A stretch of DNA of 64,000 nt from the NCBI RefSeq assembly GCF_030272615.1, contig NC_081414.1:306692664-306756663 (forward strand), written 5' to 3'. Numbering within the stretch: position 1 is the stretch's first letter; every line of letters starts with the position of its first letter. Shown here piece after piece: positions 11,941 through 22,741 of the stretch. The notes under the pieces are model-generated. The model saw nothing but the letters and a program-made list of their open reading frames with translations, was not told where the DNA came from and did not search any database. This DNA comes from Cryptomeria japonica (Eukaryota; Streptophyta; Pinopsida; Cupressales; Cupressaceae). A program made the translations under genes and the position numbers.

Positions 11941-11992
11941 ACAGGTGTAGAACATCACTACACAGGCGTAGAATGCACCCACATAGGTGCAG
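11941..11992 (-). repeat. Inverted 21-bp units near N1 3' end
   Basis: ACAGGTGTAG, ACAGGCGTAG and ATAGGTGCAG start at 11941, 11962 and 11983, exactly 21 bp apart. Their reverse complements are the same motif as in 4999-5138. The reverse complement of 11960-11992 matches 4998-5030 at about 27 of 33 positions. Confidence 0.85.
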
Positions 11993-12522
11993 ATCTGCAT
12001 TTTTCCCTCCCCTGTGGGCCCCACAATGTCCCGCAATCCAGCAAAATTCATGAAATTGAACATATGGGTTTTTGAGCTACATACCGCTACTCCTACGTCA
12101 TCCGATCATCTGTAGATGCGTACACATTCCCTAAGGTGATCTGCCTTTGGAATGTTCACCATCTCTCTACAAGGGTCCTTTTTCTTGAGCAACAACTCCT
12201 CCACTTTGGCCAGTGCAAATGAACTCTTTTCCTTCTCCTTGTCTCCTATAAAGATCTTTGTCAGTACCTAGATGGATGTGCATTCTCTCCATCTTATGAT
12301 GGTCGTGGTCTTTTTCACCTTCCATTGCTTGTCCTTTGTGCATCCGACCTTCCATTTTTTATCCGTTCGAAGCTATCATCTTCTGTCATTCTTATCGATC
12401 ACTTGGCCTCTTTTCTGGATTTTTCCAGCCAATTCCTCAAGGGGGCATGCATATGTTATTGTTATTTTCTGGGGTATTTTCATTATTGTTCTTTGAAACA
12501 ATGCTTAGAATTGCATTGTCTC

Positions 12523-12536
12523 AAAGAGGGGCAAAA
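12523..12536 (+). other. N1 polypurine tract
   Basis: AAAGAGGGGCAAAA lies directly before the TG of the 3' LTR. Confidence 0.75.
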
Positions 12537-13976
12537 TGTAGACATCTAAAAATGGTCAATGCTTGTGGAGTCATACTTTAACATTTGCACATTGCCTTAT
12601 TTTAGGGTTCTTGCATCGCATTAACATTTCTTCTATGTTGTGCACTTGGTCTTTATCATTTGTGAGCATCGAGTCCTTCTTCTACATTCCTCATTTTTCT
12701 CGCTTTCGAATTAGGTTTTGTCGATAGCAATCTTCAGTCATGATTTTGGTCGATCTTATCCTGTCGCATCATGGTGCATGCTCATTTATCATCATTTTGG
12801 ACATCATCAATCCTAATCGATGATAGAATTAGGGTTTTTTCCTCTTTTCAATCTTTCAATCATCTTTAGCTTGTTCGTAATCATTTCTAATTATCAACTT
12901 GTCAATCTCGTCATTTTGCGATCGATTCGTCATCGATCCTTGTCCTTGTCAATCTTGTCATTTTGTGATCGATTCATCATCGATCCTTGTCCTTTTCAAT
13001 CATGTCAATTTGGATCGATTAGTCATTGTTCCTCATCAATTTGATCTCCTTGTCAATCTTGGTCAATTTGTCATTGATTTTTGTCAACCAATCTCAATCA
13101 TTTATGAACATTGGTCCTACATTGGTCCTTTGTCAATCATTTATCAACATTGGTCCTACATTAATTTCTTGTTGTCTTGACCTAATTCCTTGCCTCTTAT
13201 TTCTAGGGTTTTATGATTTGTTCATTTAATCCTTTTCTTCTTCTTTGTGGGTTAAATAAATCTATTTATTTAGTCCTAGGTCTCTTTCATGAATTAATTA
13301 ATTCACCTAAGTTCTATTTCATCTTTTTCCTCAATTTTCTAATTTGCTAATTTCTCCTAATTCCTAATTTCTATTTCTCCTATTTTCTTTAATTTTTTCT
13401 AATATTTCCCCTAATTTCATTCCCTCATTTTCTCCTATGTTTATGCTTCCATTTGTTGCAATCATGGAGGCTATTTTCTCTCTTCCCTTTTGTCATGGGA
13501 ATGGCATTTCAATCTTGTCATAATTTGTCATAATTTGTCATACACCTTGCATAGAAATTGTCATACATTTGTCATAATTTTGCCATTCTTGATTTGAATT
13601 TCCTTTCAAATCTCTTCATGCTAATCTTGTCCTCTCTCCAATTTGTCTATAAATTGGATGATTTTCTTCAATGAAAAGGCGAGAATCATTCACATTTTCG
13701 AGTAACCTTACACTACGAATTTCATCTCTCAACAAATTGCTTTCCACTTGCATTTTGCACTTGTAGGTGAGATCCACATCAAATTTGAAGGTGAAAGAAG
13801 AACAATGGAGCCACATGAAGGAGATATCTGCGTCGGTTTGCTTCGATTTCATTTGATTTGAATATCTTATCTTTATGTCTTCATTGATTGGATTGGGATT
13901 ACTTTCATAGCAGCTTTAGGTTTTGTGGTTGTCCTAATTGCTATTGTTTTGATGATTTTCAATTTCGTGATCTACA
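12537..13976 (+). repeat. N1 3' LTR
   Basis: This 1440-bp LTR begins TGTAGACATC and ends TCTACA, followed by the TSD tatag. It carries the 48-bp repeat (about 12898-13035) and the TATA box. Confidence 0.95.
13647..13654 (+). promoter_or_regulatory. Putative TATA box of N1 3' LTR
   Basis: CTATAAAT occurs at the same LTR position as in the 5' LTR. It could drive read-out antisense to T1. Confidence 0.5.
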
Positions 13977-13981
13977 TATAG

Positions 13982-14784
13982 CTCTCTCTTTTTTATTTTC
14001 AGCCTGTTGTGCTAGAAGTGCCCCCAATGATGAATCAGTAGCCGATATGTATAAGATCAATGGTTTACTCTGAATTGGTGGCATCAATATTGGTGGATTG
14101 GACACATATTATTTGATTTGCCAAAGGTGTTGTTCACATTCTCGATCCTAGTTGTATATTACTCCTTTCCTCAATACTTTTGTGAAAGGTTGAGCTTTGT
14201 TTGCTAGCTGAGAAATAAAGCGTCTGATTGATTGGAGACGTCCCTATAAACTTCTCATTTGACTAATGTTCTTCAAAGGCAGCATTTCCATTATAGCTTG
14301 GACCTTCTCAGGATCAACCTCAATTCCTTTCTTTGAAATGATATAACCAAGTAGTTTACCAGATGTCACTTTGAATGTACACTTTTTTGGATTTAGCCAG
14401 AGTTTGAATTTTTCCATTCTATCTAGTATAGGGCCTAGCTCTTGAATATGCGTAGATCTTTTCACAGTCTTCCATATTCTTATGTATCATATCATGAAAG
14501 ATAGCTGTTATTGCTCGTTGGTAAGTTGCTTTTGCATTCTTTAGCCCAAATGGTATGACGTTCCAACAGAACGTTCCCCATGCATAGGTGAAAGCTATCT
14601 TTTCTTGATCCCCAGGACCTATTTTGATTTGATTATAGCCGAAGAATCTGTCCATTAGTGAGTACATCTCATACCCAATGGTCATATCGACTATCATATC
14701 AATATTTGGCAATAGAAAGTCATCCTTCAGACAAGATTTGTTGAGATCTCTAAAGTCTATGCAAACCCTAATAGATTTGTCCAC
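13982..14784 (-). pseudogene. T1 reverse transcriptase core and start of RNase H, YVDD box deleted
   Basis: Ty3-type RT is clear: VCIDFRDLNKSCLKDDF, then YSLMDRFFGYNQI, then FAYTWG-like TYAWGTFCWNVIPFGLKNA (about 14784-14530). After HDMIHKNMED the sequence should enter the catalytic YVDD box, but it jumps to sequence belonging about ten codons later (near 14460), so a small deletion removed the box. The paralogous fragment T2 still has YVDD at this place. The thumb follows (LNPKKCTFKVTSGKLLG), then the N-terminal half of the RNase H, which reads into the N1 insertion point and resumes at 3430. A frameshift and stops are present near 14465 and 14243-14130. Confidence 0.85.
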
Positions 14785-15914
14785 CTTTGACGTAGGTAAT
14801 ATGTTTGAAATCTATTCCGCATAGTCTATAGCTCTGATAAATCCAGCTTTTAGCAGTTTTTCTAGCTCAACCTTGATTAGCAGTGCCATGTGAGGGTGCA
14901 TCTTACAAAGTTTTTGCTTGATAGGTTTAACTCTTGTTGTGATAGAAAGATGGTGCATGATAAGATTAGGATCTAGGCTTGGCATATCAGAGTATGTCCA
15001 TTCAAAATTGATCTTCTTTTCTGAAAAGAGATGAGTGAAATCTTTCAATTCTTCTACTGATAGTGATTGAGCTATGTGAATGATGTGTGGTGTCTCTTGA
15101 CTCCCAATGTTCATTGGCTGAGTTGGCTCGATCAATATAGAAGACCTCTCTTGAAAATGACTTAGCAAAATATCAAGTATCTCACCTTCAGACGCCTCAG
15201 AGAGGTTTTCACCCTTAGGTACATTCTTTATTTTCTCTTTTTTAGATTCTGACACTGCCACAATGTGGTTTTTTCCATCAGATCTTTTATTTTTATTTTT
15301 TTGATTTTTGTGACTAGGATACTTGATATCTATTTCAACCATGTTTTCACTTCGTTGGCTGGTGGAAGAGCCCATGGGTTCAACTATGTTGAGGTAATAG
15401 GATAGCATGTAGTCATTGGCAAAAGTAGGTACATTCATGGGTTGGTCTTGTAGACTACAGTCAATTAATTCAGGATGTACCAAGGATAGAGTGTGGACAG
15501 GTTTGAGGGAGTTCACGGTATTGTCATCACAACTGTGAATTGAAAAGTTGAGCAACCTTGCGTAAATGTCTCGAGACCAGGAAGAGTCAGAACATGGTTA
15601 TTAAAGTGCATGTTAATATTTAGTTGACCTAATCCAATAGACCTACTTGTAGAATCGTTCTCTACACTAGACTGGACTTCATATCCTAGTTTGATGGTAA
15701 CAAGATTAGTAGATAGATTCTCATCATTTACATTGGAGGATTCAGATTTTGATGTTGAGTAGATATTGTCATAAATAGGACTGTTGTCAGAGTAATCAGA
15801 GTCGTCAGATGAAGTTTCTGAGTCTTCTTCAAGTGATTGAGTGAATGTGTGTATGGTATCAACACCTACATCTTTAATGCTACAATTTCCTTCAAGATTT
15901 TGATAATTTATCAT
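14785..15914 (-). pseudogene. T1 pol linker and RT N-terminus
   Basis: This stretch lies between the G-patch and RT. It includes a Ser/Asp/Glu-rich variable segment (15914-15560) and the conserved pre-RT block with INFEWTYSDMPSLDP, then MHHLSI and KLCKMHPHMALLIKVELEKL (about 15030-14850). That block is the characteristic lead-in to RT in plant Ty3 elements of this type. A frame change occurs around 15530. There are no catalytic residues here. Confidence 0.7.
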
Positions 15915-16154
15915 TTGTATTTGACATAACTATTGACATGACCTTGATGGTTGTGAGTCCCCTTCATCTATTCCATTCAACTTCCTCTGGAATAATGACT
16001 AATTCTACTTTTGTAGCTTCCAATTCTTCTTGTGTAGTCCCATACTTTATTTGTTCTGTCTTATTAGAGGGGTATATAATAGATGAAATTTTTTTTGTAT
16101 TCTTCCTTCTTTCAGCCCTTGTTCATAGTCTTGTTGTCTTTTTAGTCTGATTTT

Positions 16155-16888
16155 CTATATCTCCTTTTCTAGCTTTAAGTGCATCATCTCTTGAGTGTCA
16201 TATGTGATATCGCTGGACTCTTCTAGAGTTTCTATAATGGATGTATCTAAGATGTCGTCTGGACCCCATTCATACTCGTTTGAGTTAATCTTTGAATCAT
16301 CAACTTGTTGCCTACCAGTGTATGTGACTGGAACTTTTAGGGGTGCAAGAAAATCTCTAATTCTTTCTACTTCATTTCTCATTTCTTCTAGAACTTCAAT
16401 TCCTTGTGTTATTGAAGCTAACAACATTGGAACTTGAGTACTGATTGTTTCTTCTCTCTTGATTGGTAGTTCCTCTTGTTCTTTTCCACACTCTGCTTGA
16501 GTTTGTTGAGCATTGACTTCCTGTGATGTTGAAGGCGATATCATTTTCTTCCACTTAGACTTAGAAGCATATTTTTGGTCTAATGTCTTTTTTGGATTGT
16601 ATCCTAGTCCAGCCTTATCATTTGTAGATTTTGTTTGCAGCTAAATCGGTTCAATAATACCCTCTTGATGTTTGCCCAAGGGACTAGTATCTGAATAGCC
16701 CATGCATTGAATCATTTTGTAGCCCAGGCCATATTGGATTGGGGAAATCTCACAATGTCATACTTACTCATTTTGACTATCTTCCTTGAAAACCCACTTA
16801 AGAACAACATCCTCTTCTATGTCATCTGATAGGGAAGAAGAAGACTGTAGAAAAAGACCATCATATATGATATTTGGAGTTAAAGTTT
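16155..16888 (-). pseudogene. T1 G-patch-like linker
   Basis: Reading down from the C1 insertion point, the frame gives IQYGLGYKMIQCMGYSD, PLGKHQEGIIEPI and AGLGYNPKK (about 16740-16590). These form a glycine-rich G-patch-like module of the kind present between protease and RT in several plant Ty3 lineages. A 129-codon open stretch follows (16544-16155) with no known domain, ending in an acidic region. One stop lies inside the G-patch (near 16640). Confidence 0.65.
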
Positions 16889-17733
16889 GTGTTTGTTGGC
16901 ATTATGTGAACCAGTATGAGGACATGATAACATTGCATGTTGTCATTGATGCTAATATGCTGAAGAAGAAAGAACCGGTATGTTACCAAGAACTGGTATA
17001 TGTGAGAACCGACAGAACATTGTGAACAGGTATATGTGCCAAAGTGAAGCGGTGTGTTTGTTCAAGGTGAACTGACATGTGTTTATGGGAACCGGTACAT
17101 GGAAGCTTTGTATGACTACCGGTTGGTAGTCTCAACTTCAGGGTTTTCGGTTGAAGTACTTCAAGCCTGTGTGACTCAACCGATGACTTTGTGTGATGAG
17201 TTAGCATTGTAACGAAGAATAGATTGTGTTGCCACGTCAGCCTTGTGCGTGTGAAGGATCTTGCATGAAGGGGATTATTCCTATCTACCTCGGGAATGTG
17301 TGAAGTTTGTAAACGGTGAAAATGTGTGATGGGTTATAAGTCGCCATGCAAGCAGTGGAAAATGAATGATGGAGAACATATTGAGATTGGTTCAAGACTA
17401 TTACATTTAATGCAATGTGCTCAACGGTTAGGATTTAACCATTTGAATTTCTTACCCTAATAGGTTTAGGGTTTAGTGTTTATGCTACCGACCTATCTAT
17501 TTCCTATAAGGTCGATGTTGTGTTTCTTTTTTAGGTTGTTGGCAAAAGTTGTGTGTGTGTATCCAAGTGAAGGGATATGTGATCCTTGCCAGAATAGAGG
17601 AGAGAAGTGATACCTATAGAGTGTAAGTGCATAAGGTGAAGAGGAGCTAAAGTGGATCTACATTGGCATTGAGTGCTATTACCAGATCATTGTAATACAT
17701 GTTGATCTCTAACCACTTCAATAGTTGGGAAAT

Positions 17734-17945
17734 CCCTTAATAGGGTAGCTTTAACCGGTTTACTGTAAATCCTTTAATAGGGTGACTCAAAACCATTGAG
17801 TTCTTGAAATCCTCTAACAAGGTAACCTTTAACAGGGTTTAACCCTTAACCGGGTGATCCCTAACAGGATCGGTTCCTAACAAAACCTATTGTATCAGTC
17901 TTTAACCAGACAAGGCTCCTAACAGAGCAGACTTCTAAAGAGTTC
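17734..17945 (+). repeat. Array of mini inverted repeats with YTAACM centre (C1 5' LTR)
   Basis: About nine units have a short inverted repeat around a loop such as TTAACA or CTAACA. Examples are CCCTTAATAGGG (17734), AACCTTTAACAGGGTT (17824), GATCCCTAACAGGATC (17856), GGTTCCTAACAAAACC (17872), GTCTTTAACCAGAC (17898) and GCTCCTAACAGAGC (17915). The stems differ from unit to unit, but pairing is kept. Confidence 0.8.
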
Positions 17946-18303
17946 AAAAATAGCTTGTGGGTATTCATCCCCACCGTGGTTTTTCCTAGTTGGGTTTCCA
18001 CATGAAAAATCTGTGTGTCATGTGTGGTGTTATTCATGTGATGGTTTAAGTGATTTGTGTCTGAAGGTAAATCATGTTGATCTAGCTCTTTATATATCTT
18101 TGATGATAGATTACCTAGTCATGCACTAGGGTGAAATGGAAATGAAGTATTAGATTGTATGAAAAGATAAGTGTCAACCGGTTTATGCTCATCTCAGTTA
18201 TTCTGGGTTTTGCTGGTTGTACTCTATTTAAGATTGGTGTTACTATTTGTTTGCCAAAGTACAGTGTCTGCTAACAAACTGGTTTAGGATTGTGTTTTTG
18301 TCT

Positions 18304-18331
18304 GTATTGATTCACCACCCCCTCTCAGTAT
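18304..18331 (+). other. U5 hairpin, C1 5' LTR
   Basis: GTATTGA pairs with TCAGTAT (two G-U wobbles) around the C-rich loop TTCACCACCCCCTC. It lies 35 nt before the LTR end. Confidence 0.65.
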
Positions 18332-18368
18332 TGGTTTGGTACTATCCATAGATCATTGAGTTATCAAT

Positions 18369-18380
18369 TGGTATCAGAGC
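18369..18380 (+). other. C1 primer-binding site (tRNA-iMet)
   Basis: TGGTATCAGAGC begins two bases after the LTR. It is the standard plant copia PBS complementary to initiator tRNA-Met. Confidence 0.9.
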
Positions 18381-18437
18381 ATCCTCTAGGTCCTCTGTGT
18401 TATTAGCTTAACTGCTTGAGGAAATGATCCTAGTCTA

Positions 18438-19340
18438 ATGATGAAGAGGGAAGGTCCATAGTTCAACAGAGATAATTTTAGTATATGGAAAGATAGAATG
18501 AAGATATACATCAGAAGCATGGGTTATCAACACTGGAGCTATGTTGAAAATGCTTATGTTGCCCCTACCGGTACTCTCACTGATGACCAAAAGAGAGAGA
18601 TGCAGGAGAATGTGCAAGTCATGGAAGCCCTAATTAGTAGTTTATATGACATTGAGTTTATTAATGTCCAAGATAAAGTAAATCCCAAAGAAGTATGGGA
18701 TACTCTTGAAAATATCTATGGTGGTGATGAGCATGTAAAACAAGCTAAGGAAGAAAGCCTTAGAGGGAAGTTTGAAGACATGCGGATGGTTGAAGGTGAG
18801 ACTATTCAACAGTATGGAATAAGAATCAAAATTGTTGTCGGAGATATCAAGAGTGTAGGTGGTAAAATGGAAGATTCCACTGTGGTAAGCAAAGTTCTAA
18901 GATCCTTATTACCATTTTATGCAATAAGGGTTGCTGCTATTCAGGAGTTGAGATCAATAGATAAGACTAAGGTATCCCTAGACTCCATCATTGCAAAGTT
19001 GACAGCCTATGAGCTAAATAGTTTTGATGGCAGTGTTCAAAAGACTGAATCAACTTTTAAAGCTTCTGTTGTACCATCCAAAAAAGGAAAATAAGCTAGC
19101 ACTAGTGGTGAACCAAGACAAAGGAGAGAAATGGATGATGAGGAGATTTTGATGGCATTTGAAGCTCTTCTTGCTAGGAAACTTCCTAAAGGAATCAGTA
19201 AATATAGAGGTAAGATCCCTTTGAAATGATTTTCTTGTAACCGGATAGGACATATTGCCATAAACTGTCCTAATGGTGACAACAAGGACAAACCGGAAAG
19301 GTTCAAGAAATTCAAAGGAGGAAACCGAAGAAACTATTTC
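18438..19340 (+). pseudogene. C1 gag
   Basis: The start MMKREGP at 18438 is set by comparison with C4, whose gag begins the same way. Here codon 8 is a stop (18459) where C4 has Lys. The body (from FSIWKDRMKIYIRSMG, through DTLENIYGG, to KAKLTAYEL-like AKLTAYELN) is a copia capsid-like gag. A stop follows KKGK at 19092. The CCHC knuckle (about 19230-19260) reads FSCNRIGHIAINC, but its first cysteine codon is a stop (TGA). Gag would form the virus-like particle, but this copy cannot. Confidence 0.85.
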
Positions 19341-19796
19341 GTGGTAGTTGATGAAGGTGTCACAGATGAGGAATCAGAAGATGAAGAAAATGAAGATATT
19401 GCGTTTGTTGATGTCAACGAAGATGTGTCAGATAAGAAGGCTCTTGTCTCCCGCTTTGATAATTCCAATGAGTGGATTATTGATAGTGGTTGTTCTCACC
19501 ATATGACTGGTGACCAAAGCAAGTTTCTATCCTTGAAAGAGTATGATCGTGGTGTGGTTCGCTTTGGTAATAATGCACCATGTATGGTCAAAGGAAGAGG
19601 GTCCATCTCTCTGAATGGAAAGAGTAGTGCTGATAATTTGTATTGGGTTGATGGTCTCAGACACAACCTTCTGAGTGTTGCCCAGCTGAATGATAGTGGT
19701 CTCACTCTAGAATTCAAGAATGGAGTGTGTAGAATCAAAGGAAAGAATAGTGAATTGGTGGCCACCGGTATGCAGACCAAAGGTAACCTATTTTAG
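19341..19796 (+). pseudogene. C1 protease
   Basis: After an acidic linker (DEESEDEENED) comes WIIDSGCSHHMTG. This is the copia aspartic protease active site, with Asp-Ser-Gly intact, at about residues 45-57. LSVAQLNDSGLTLEF follows. The frame is open to a stop at 19794. It would cleave Gag-Pol, but the upstream stops prevent translation from gag. Confidence 0.85.
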
Positions 19797-21035
19797 CTGA
19801 ATGCAAATATAAGTACATGTCTTATGGCTAAATTTGATGATAGTTGGATATGGCATAGGAGACTCTGCCATGTAAACTTTGATAACATTGTGAAGGGCAG
19901 TAAGATCAAGGTAGTTAGAGGGTTGCCAATGTTGAGTAAACCGGAAAATACCTTGTGCAAAGAGTGTCAACTAGGGAAAATGTCTTCCTCAACCTTTAAA
20001 GGTAAACCTTTCACTGCTGACAATTTGCTTGATCTTGTGCATACTAATTTGTGTGGTCCTATGAAAACTAGGAGTGTGCAGGGTGATAGGTACTTCATGA
20101 TTCTCAATGACTGCTCAAGAATGATGTGGGTCACATTCTTGAAAGATAAGTCTGAAGCTTTTGTAAAGTTCAAAGCTTTCAGAGCATTAGTGGAGAAGGA
20201 CAGTGGTAAAAGGATCAAGTGCCTGAGAACTGATCAAGGAGGGGAATTAACTTCTGGTGAATTCAACAAGTACTGTGAAGAACATGGCATCAAGAGGAAA
20301 CTATTTGCCCCTCAGACTCCACAGCAAACTGGCCTAGCAAAGAGGAATTATCAGACTATTGTTGAAGCAGCAAGAACAATGCTAATTCAAGGAAAGGTTG
20401 CTCACACCTTTTGGAGAGAAGCGGTGATCACTGTAGTCTACACAATGAACTGGGTGCTCATCAATAAAGGTAAGGATAAAACTCCTTATGAGTATTGGAC
20501 TGGTAAGACACCTGTGGTTAGCTACTTTAGAGTGTTTGGTAGAAAATGTTACATCAAGAGGAGTGAACACCAGAGCAAATTTGATGTGAAATGTGATGAA
20601 GGAATATTCCTAGGGTATTCCACCAAGAGCAAAGCTCTCAAGTATTTCAATAATAGGACTCAGAGAATTATGGAAAGCATCAATGTAAGAGTTGATGAAA
20701 CCTCTAAGAAAACTAAGGAAACCGGCAGTGAGCAAGTGGTAAATGAACTAGTTGTAACCTTCTGGGAATTGGTTGCCAGTCAACCAAGTACCAGTAACAG
20801 TGTTCCTACACCAGTAGATGTAGATGCTGATACTGATGGAGATGAGGATGAAGAAGGAAAGAAAGATGAATCTATTAAGACCATTCCTCGATATGTCAAG
20901 TTGAATCATGATCCTAAGCAGATCATAGGAGATAAGGATGTAGGAATCCTTACAAGAAGAAAGGTCAGAGAAAACTCGTGTATCATCTCTAAATTTGAGC
21001 CTAAATCATTCAAAGAGGCAGATAAAGATGAATAG
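19797..21035 (+). pseudogene. C1 integrase with two of three catalytic residues lost
   Basis: The zinc-binding part is intact: WHRRLCHVN...CKECQ (residues 11, 16, 45 and 48 counting from the Met at 19824). The core has HTNLCGP, where the first catalytic Asp is Asn (residue 75). LRTDQGGE keeps the second Asp (137). In GLAKRNYQT the catalytic Glu is Lys (173). The C-terminal KTPYEYWTGKTP and SKFDVKCDEGIFLGYSTKSK blocks are normal for copia. Thus 403 codons stay open although the enzyme would be inactive. The frame stops at 21033. Confidence 0.88.
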
Positions 21036-21920
21036 TGGTTCAAGGCAATGGATGAGGAACTTGACCAGATAGAGAGAAATGGTACATGGTCATTGGTACC
21101 CAGACCAGAGCACAAAAATGTCATCGGTACAAAATGGGTTTTCAGAAATAAGCCAAACTAGTGTGTAAAGGATATGCCCAAGAAGAAGGAGAAGACTATG
21201 GAGAAACCTTTGCTCCTATAGCTAGATTGGAAGGAGTTCATATGCTTCTTGCATATACAACTTTTAAAGGATTTGAAGTATATCAAATGGATGTAAAATC
21301 TACATTCTTGAATGGTGTACTTGAAGATGAGGTGTATATAGAGCAACCAGATGGGTTTGCCCTATCTGAAGAATGTGACATTGTGTGTAGGCTACATAAA
21401 GCCTTATATGGTCTAAAGCAAGCACTTAGAGCATGGTATGAATGCCTACACTCCCATCTTGTGAAGATTGGATCTAAGAGAACAAGTGAAGATAGCAATA
21501 TCTACTTGAAGTCTAAAGGAGATTAGATCCTGATCTGTGAGGTATTTGTTGATGACATTATCTTTGGTGGAGGTGATAAGATGAGTCATGAGTTTGCAGA
21601 TGAGATGAAGAAAGAGTTTGAGATGTCACTCATAGGGGAGATTAAGTTCTTTATTCGACTGTAGATTTAGTAGATGAAATATGGAATCTTTATCACTCAG
21701 TCCAAGTATGTCAAAGAGGTGTTGAAGACCTTTGGCATGGAATATAGCAAACCAGTTGATACACTGATGGTGACCGATTGTAAACTATCCAAAGAGGATA
21801 ACTCAGCATTGGTTAATGAAAAGGAATACCAATCAATGATTGGTAAGTTGCATTATGTATTGCATAGCAAACCAGATATTGCACATGCAGTTGGCATTAC
21901 TGTAAGGTTCTAGAAAAGTC
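21036..21920 (+). pseudogene. C1 reverse transcriptase
   Basis: The RT starts with [11 protein letters not shown] (about 21080) and TKWVFRNK. It then lacks about 11 codons that C4 retains, before [37 protein letters not shown] and LYGLKQA follow. After a stop at 21523 comes VFVDDIIFGGGDK, the catalytic box. Two further stops lie near 21662 and 21668. The remaining connection region runs to about 21913. Confidence 0.85.
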
Positions 21921-22498
21921 CAAGAGAATCCCACTTGGTTGCAGTCAAGCGGATTCTTAGGTATCTGAAGGGAACTATTGATTATGGATTGTGGTATCCA
22001 TATAGCAAGGATTTCAACTTGAAAGTATTCACAGATGCTGATTGGGCAGGTAATGTGGATAACTGGAAGAGCACAACTGGTGGTGCATTCTTTCTTGGTA
22101 GTAGACTGGTGTCATGGATGAGTAAGAAGAAAAGTTGTATCTCTGAGTCTATAGTGGAAGTAGAGTATGTTGCAACTTTCATGAACTACACTCAGACAAT
22201 TTGGATGAAGCATGTATTAAATGGCTTCAAAGTTCCTATAACTGAACCAGTAAGTATATTTTGTGATAATGCTAATACAATTAACATCTCCAAGAATCCG
22301 GTTTTACATTCTAGAACCAAGCACTTTGAGCTTAAGTATCATTTCTTGAGGGAAAAGGTTGAGAACAAAGAGATTGCACTAGAACATGTTTCCAGTAAGG
22401 AGTAGTTAGCAGACATATCCACCAAGCCTCTCCCAAAGGCTACATTTATGTACTTAAGAGGTGAATTAGGGGTGTTGCCCCTTCAGGAGGTAAACTAA
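21921..22498 (+). pseudogene. C1 RNase H
   Basis: VKRILRYLKGTIDYGLWYP leads into DADWAGNVDNWKSTTGGAF (catalytic Asp). ESIVEVEYVA follows in place of the usual STAEAEYIA, then IFCDNANTINISKNPVLHSRTKH with the third acidic residue. A stop at 22403 interrupts SKE/LADISTKPLPKATF. The frame ends at 22498. Confidence 0.87.
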
Positions 22499-22729
22499 AG
22501 GTATATGCTCCACATCACTCAAGTATTGCAAAGTCAAATTTTTCTTCAGGATTGATGTGTTGAAGGATGCTACTCCTTAGGGGGAGCAGCATAATGGAAT
22601 AGGGAAGCTTGTGCCTCCACTTTGGCATTGTTGTCAAAGGGGGAGAAGAAGTGAAGTGGAGAGATATCTATAGAAATTGGGGGAGAAGAAGTGAAGCAGA
22701 GAGATATCTTTGTATATTTCCATCAATGC

Positions 22730-22741
22730 CAAAGAGGGAGA
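22730..22741 (+). other. C1 polypurine tract
   Basis: An AAAGAGGGAGA run immediately precedes the 3' LTR. Several further GGGGGAG tracts lie upstream, around 22578-22690. Confidence 0.75.

Larger units (their letters stand above)
9873..12522 (+). other. N1 3' non-coding region
   Basis: There are 2.6 kb with no supported gene. The region holds a purine tract (about 10049-10108), a 40-bp duplication (10117-10175), a roughly 32-bp array (10851-10990) and an inverted 21-bp array (11941-11992). It ends in the polypurine tract. Confidence 0.6.
3431..13976 (+). mobile_element. N1: non-autonomous LTR retrotransposon with its own ORF and no pol
   Basis: Direct LTRs of 1455 and 1440 bp begin TGTAGACATC and end CTACA. 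They are flanked by the perfect 5-bp TSD tatag (3426-3430 and 13977-13981). A PBS for tRNA-Trp and a polypurine tract (12523-12536) sit next to the LTRs in the right places. The 7.7-kb interior has no RT, RNase H, integrase or recognisable protease in any frame. It holds a long leader with a 21-bp array, a broken ORF of roughly 980 codons, and a long 3' non-coding part. It must use enzymes from another element. The insertion is in T1's RNase H, in opposite orientation to T1. Low LTR divergence makes it the youngest full element here. Confidence 0.93.
16894..18366 (+). repeat. C1 5' LTR
   Basis: This 1473-bp LTR runs from TG to CA. It contains repeated ACCGGT-like words near the start, the YTAACM inverted-repeat array (17734-17945), a possible TATA (TTTATATATC near 18090) and the U5 hairpin (18304-18331). 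Confidence 0.95.

Noticed and set aside
15938-16150. Plus-strand 70-codon hydrophobic frame
   Set aside because: Antisense shadow in T1's variable linker, with no support.
18369-18380. tRNA-like GGTATCAGAGC sequences as tRNA genes
   Set aside because: They are primer-binding sites next to LTRs. No cloverleaf surrounds them.
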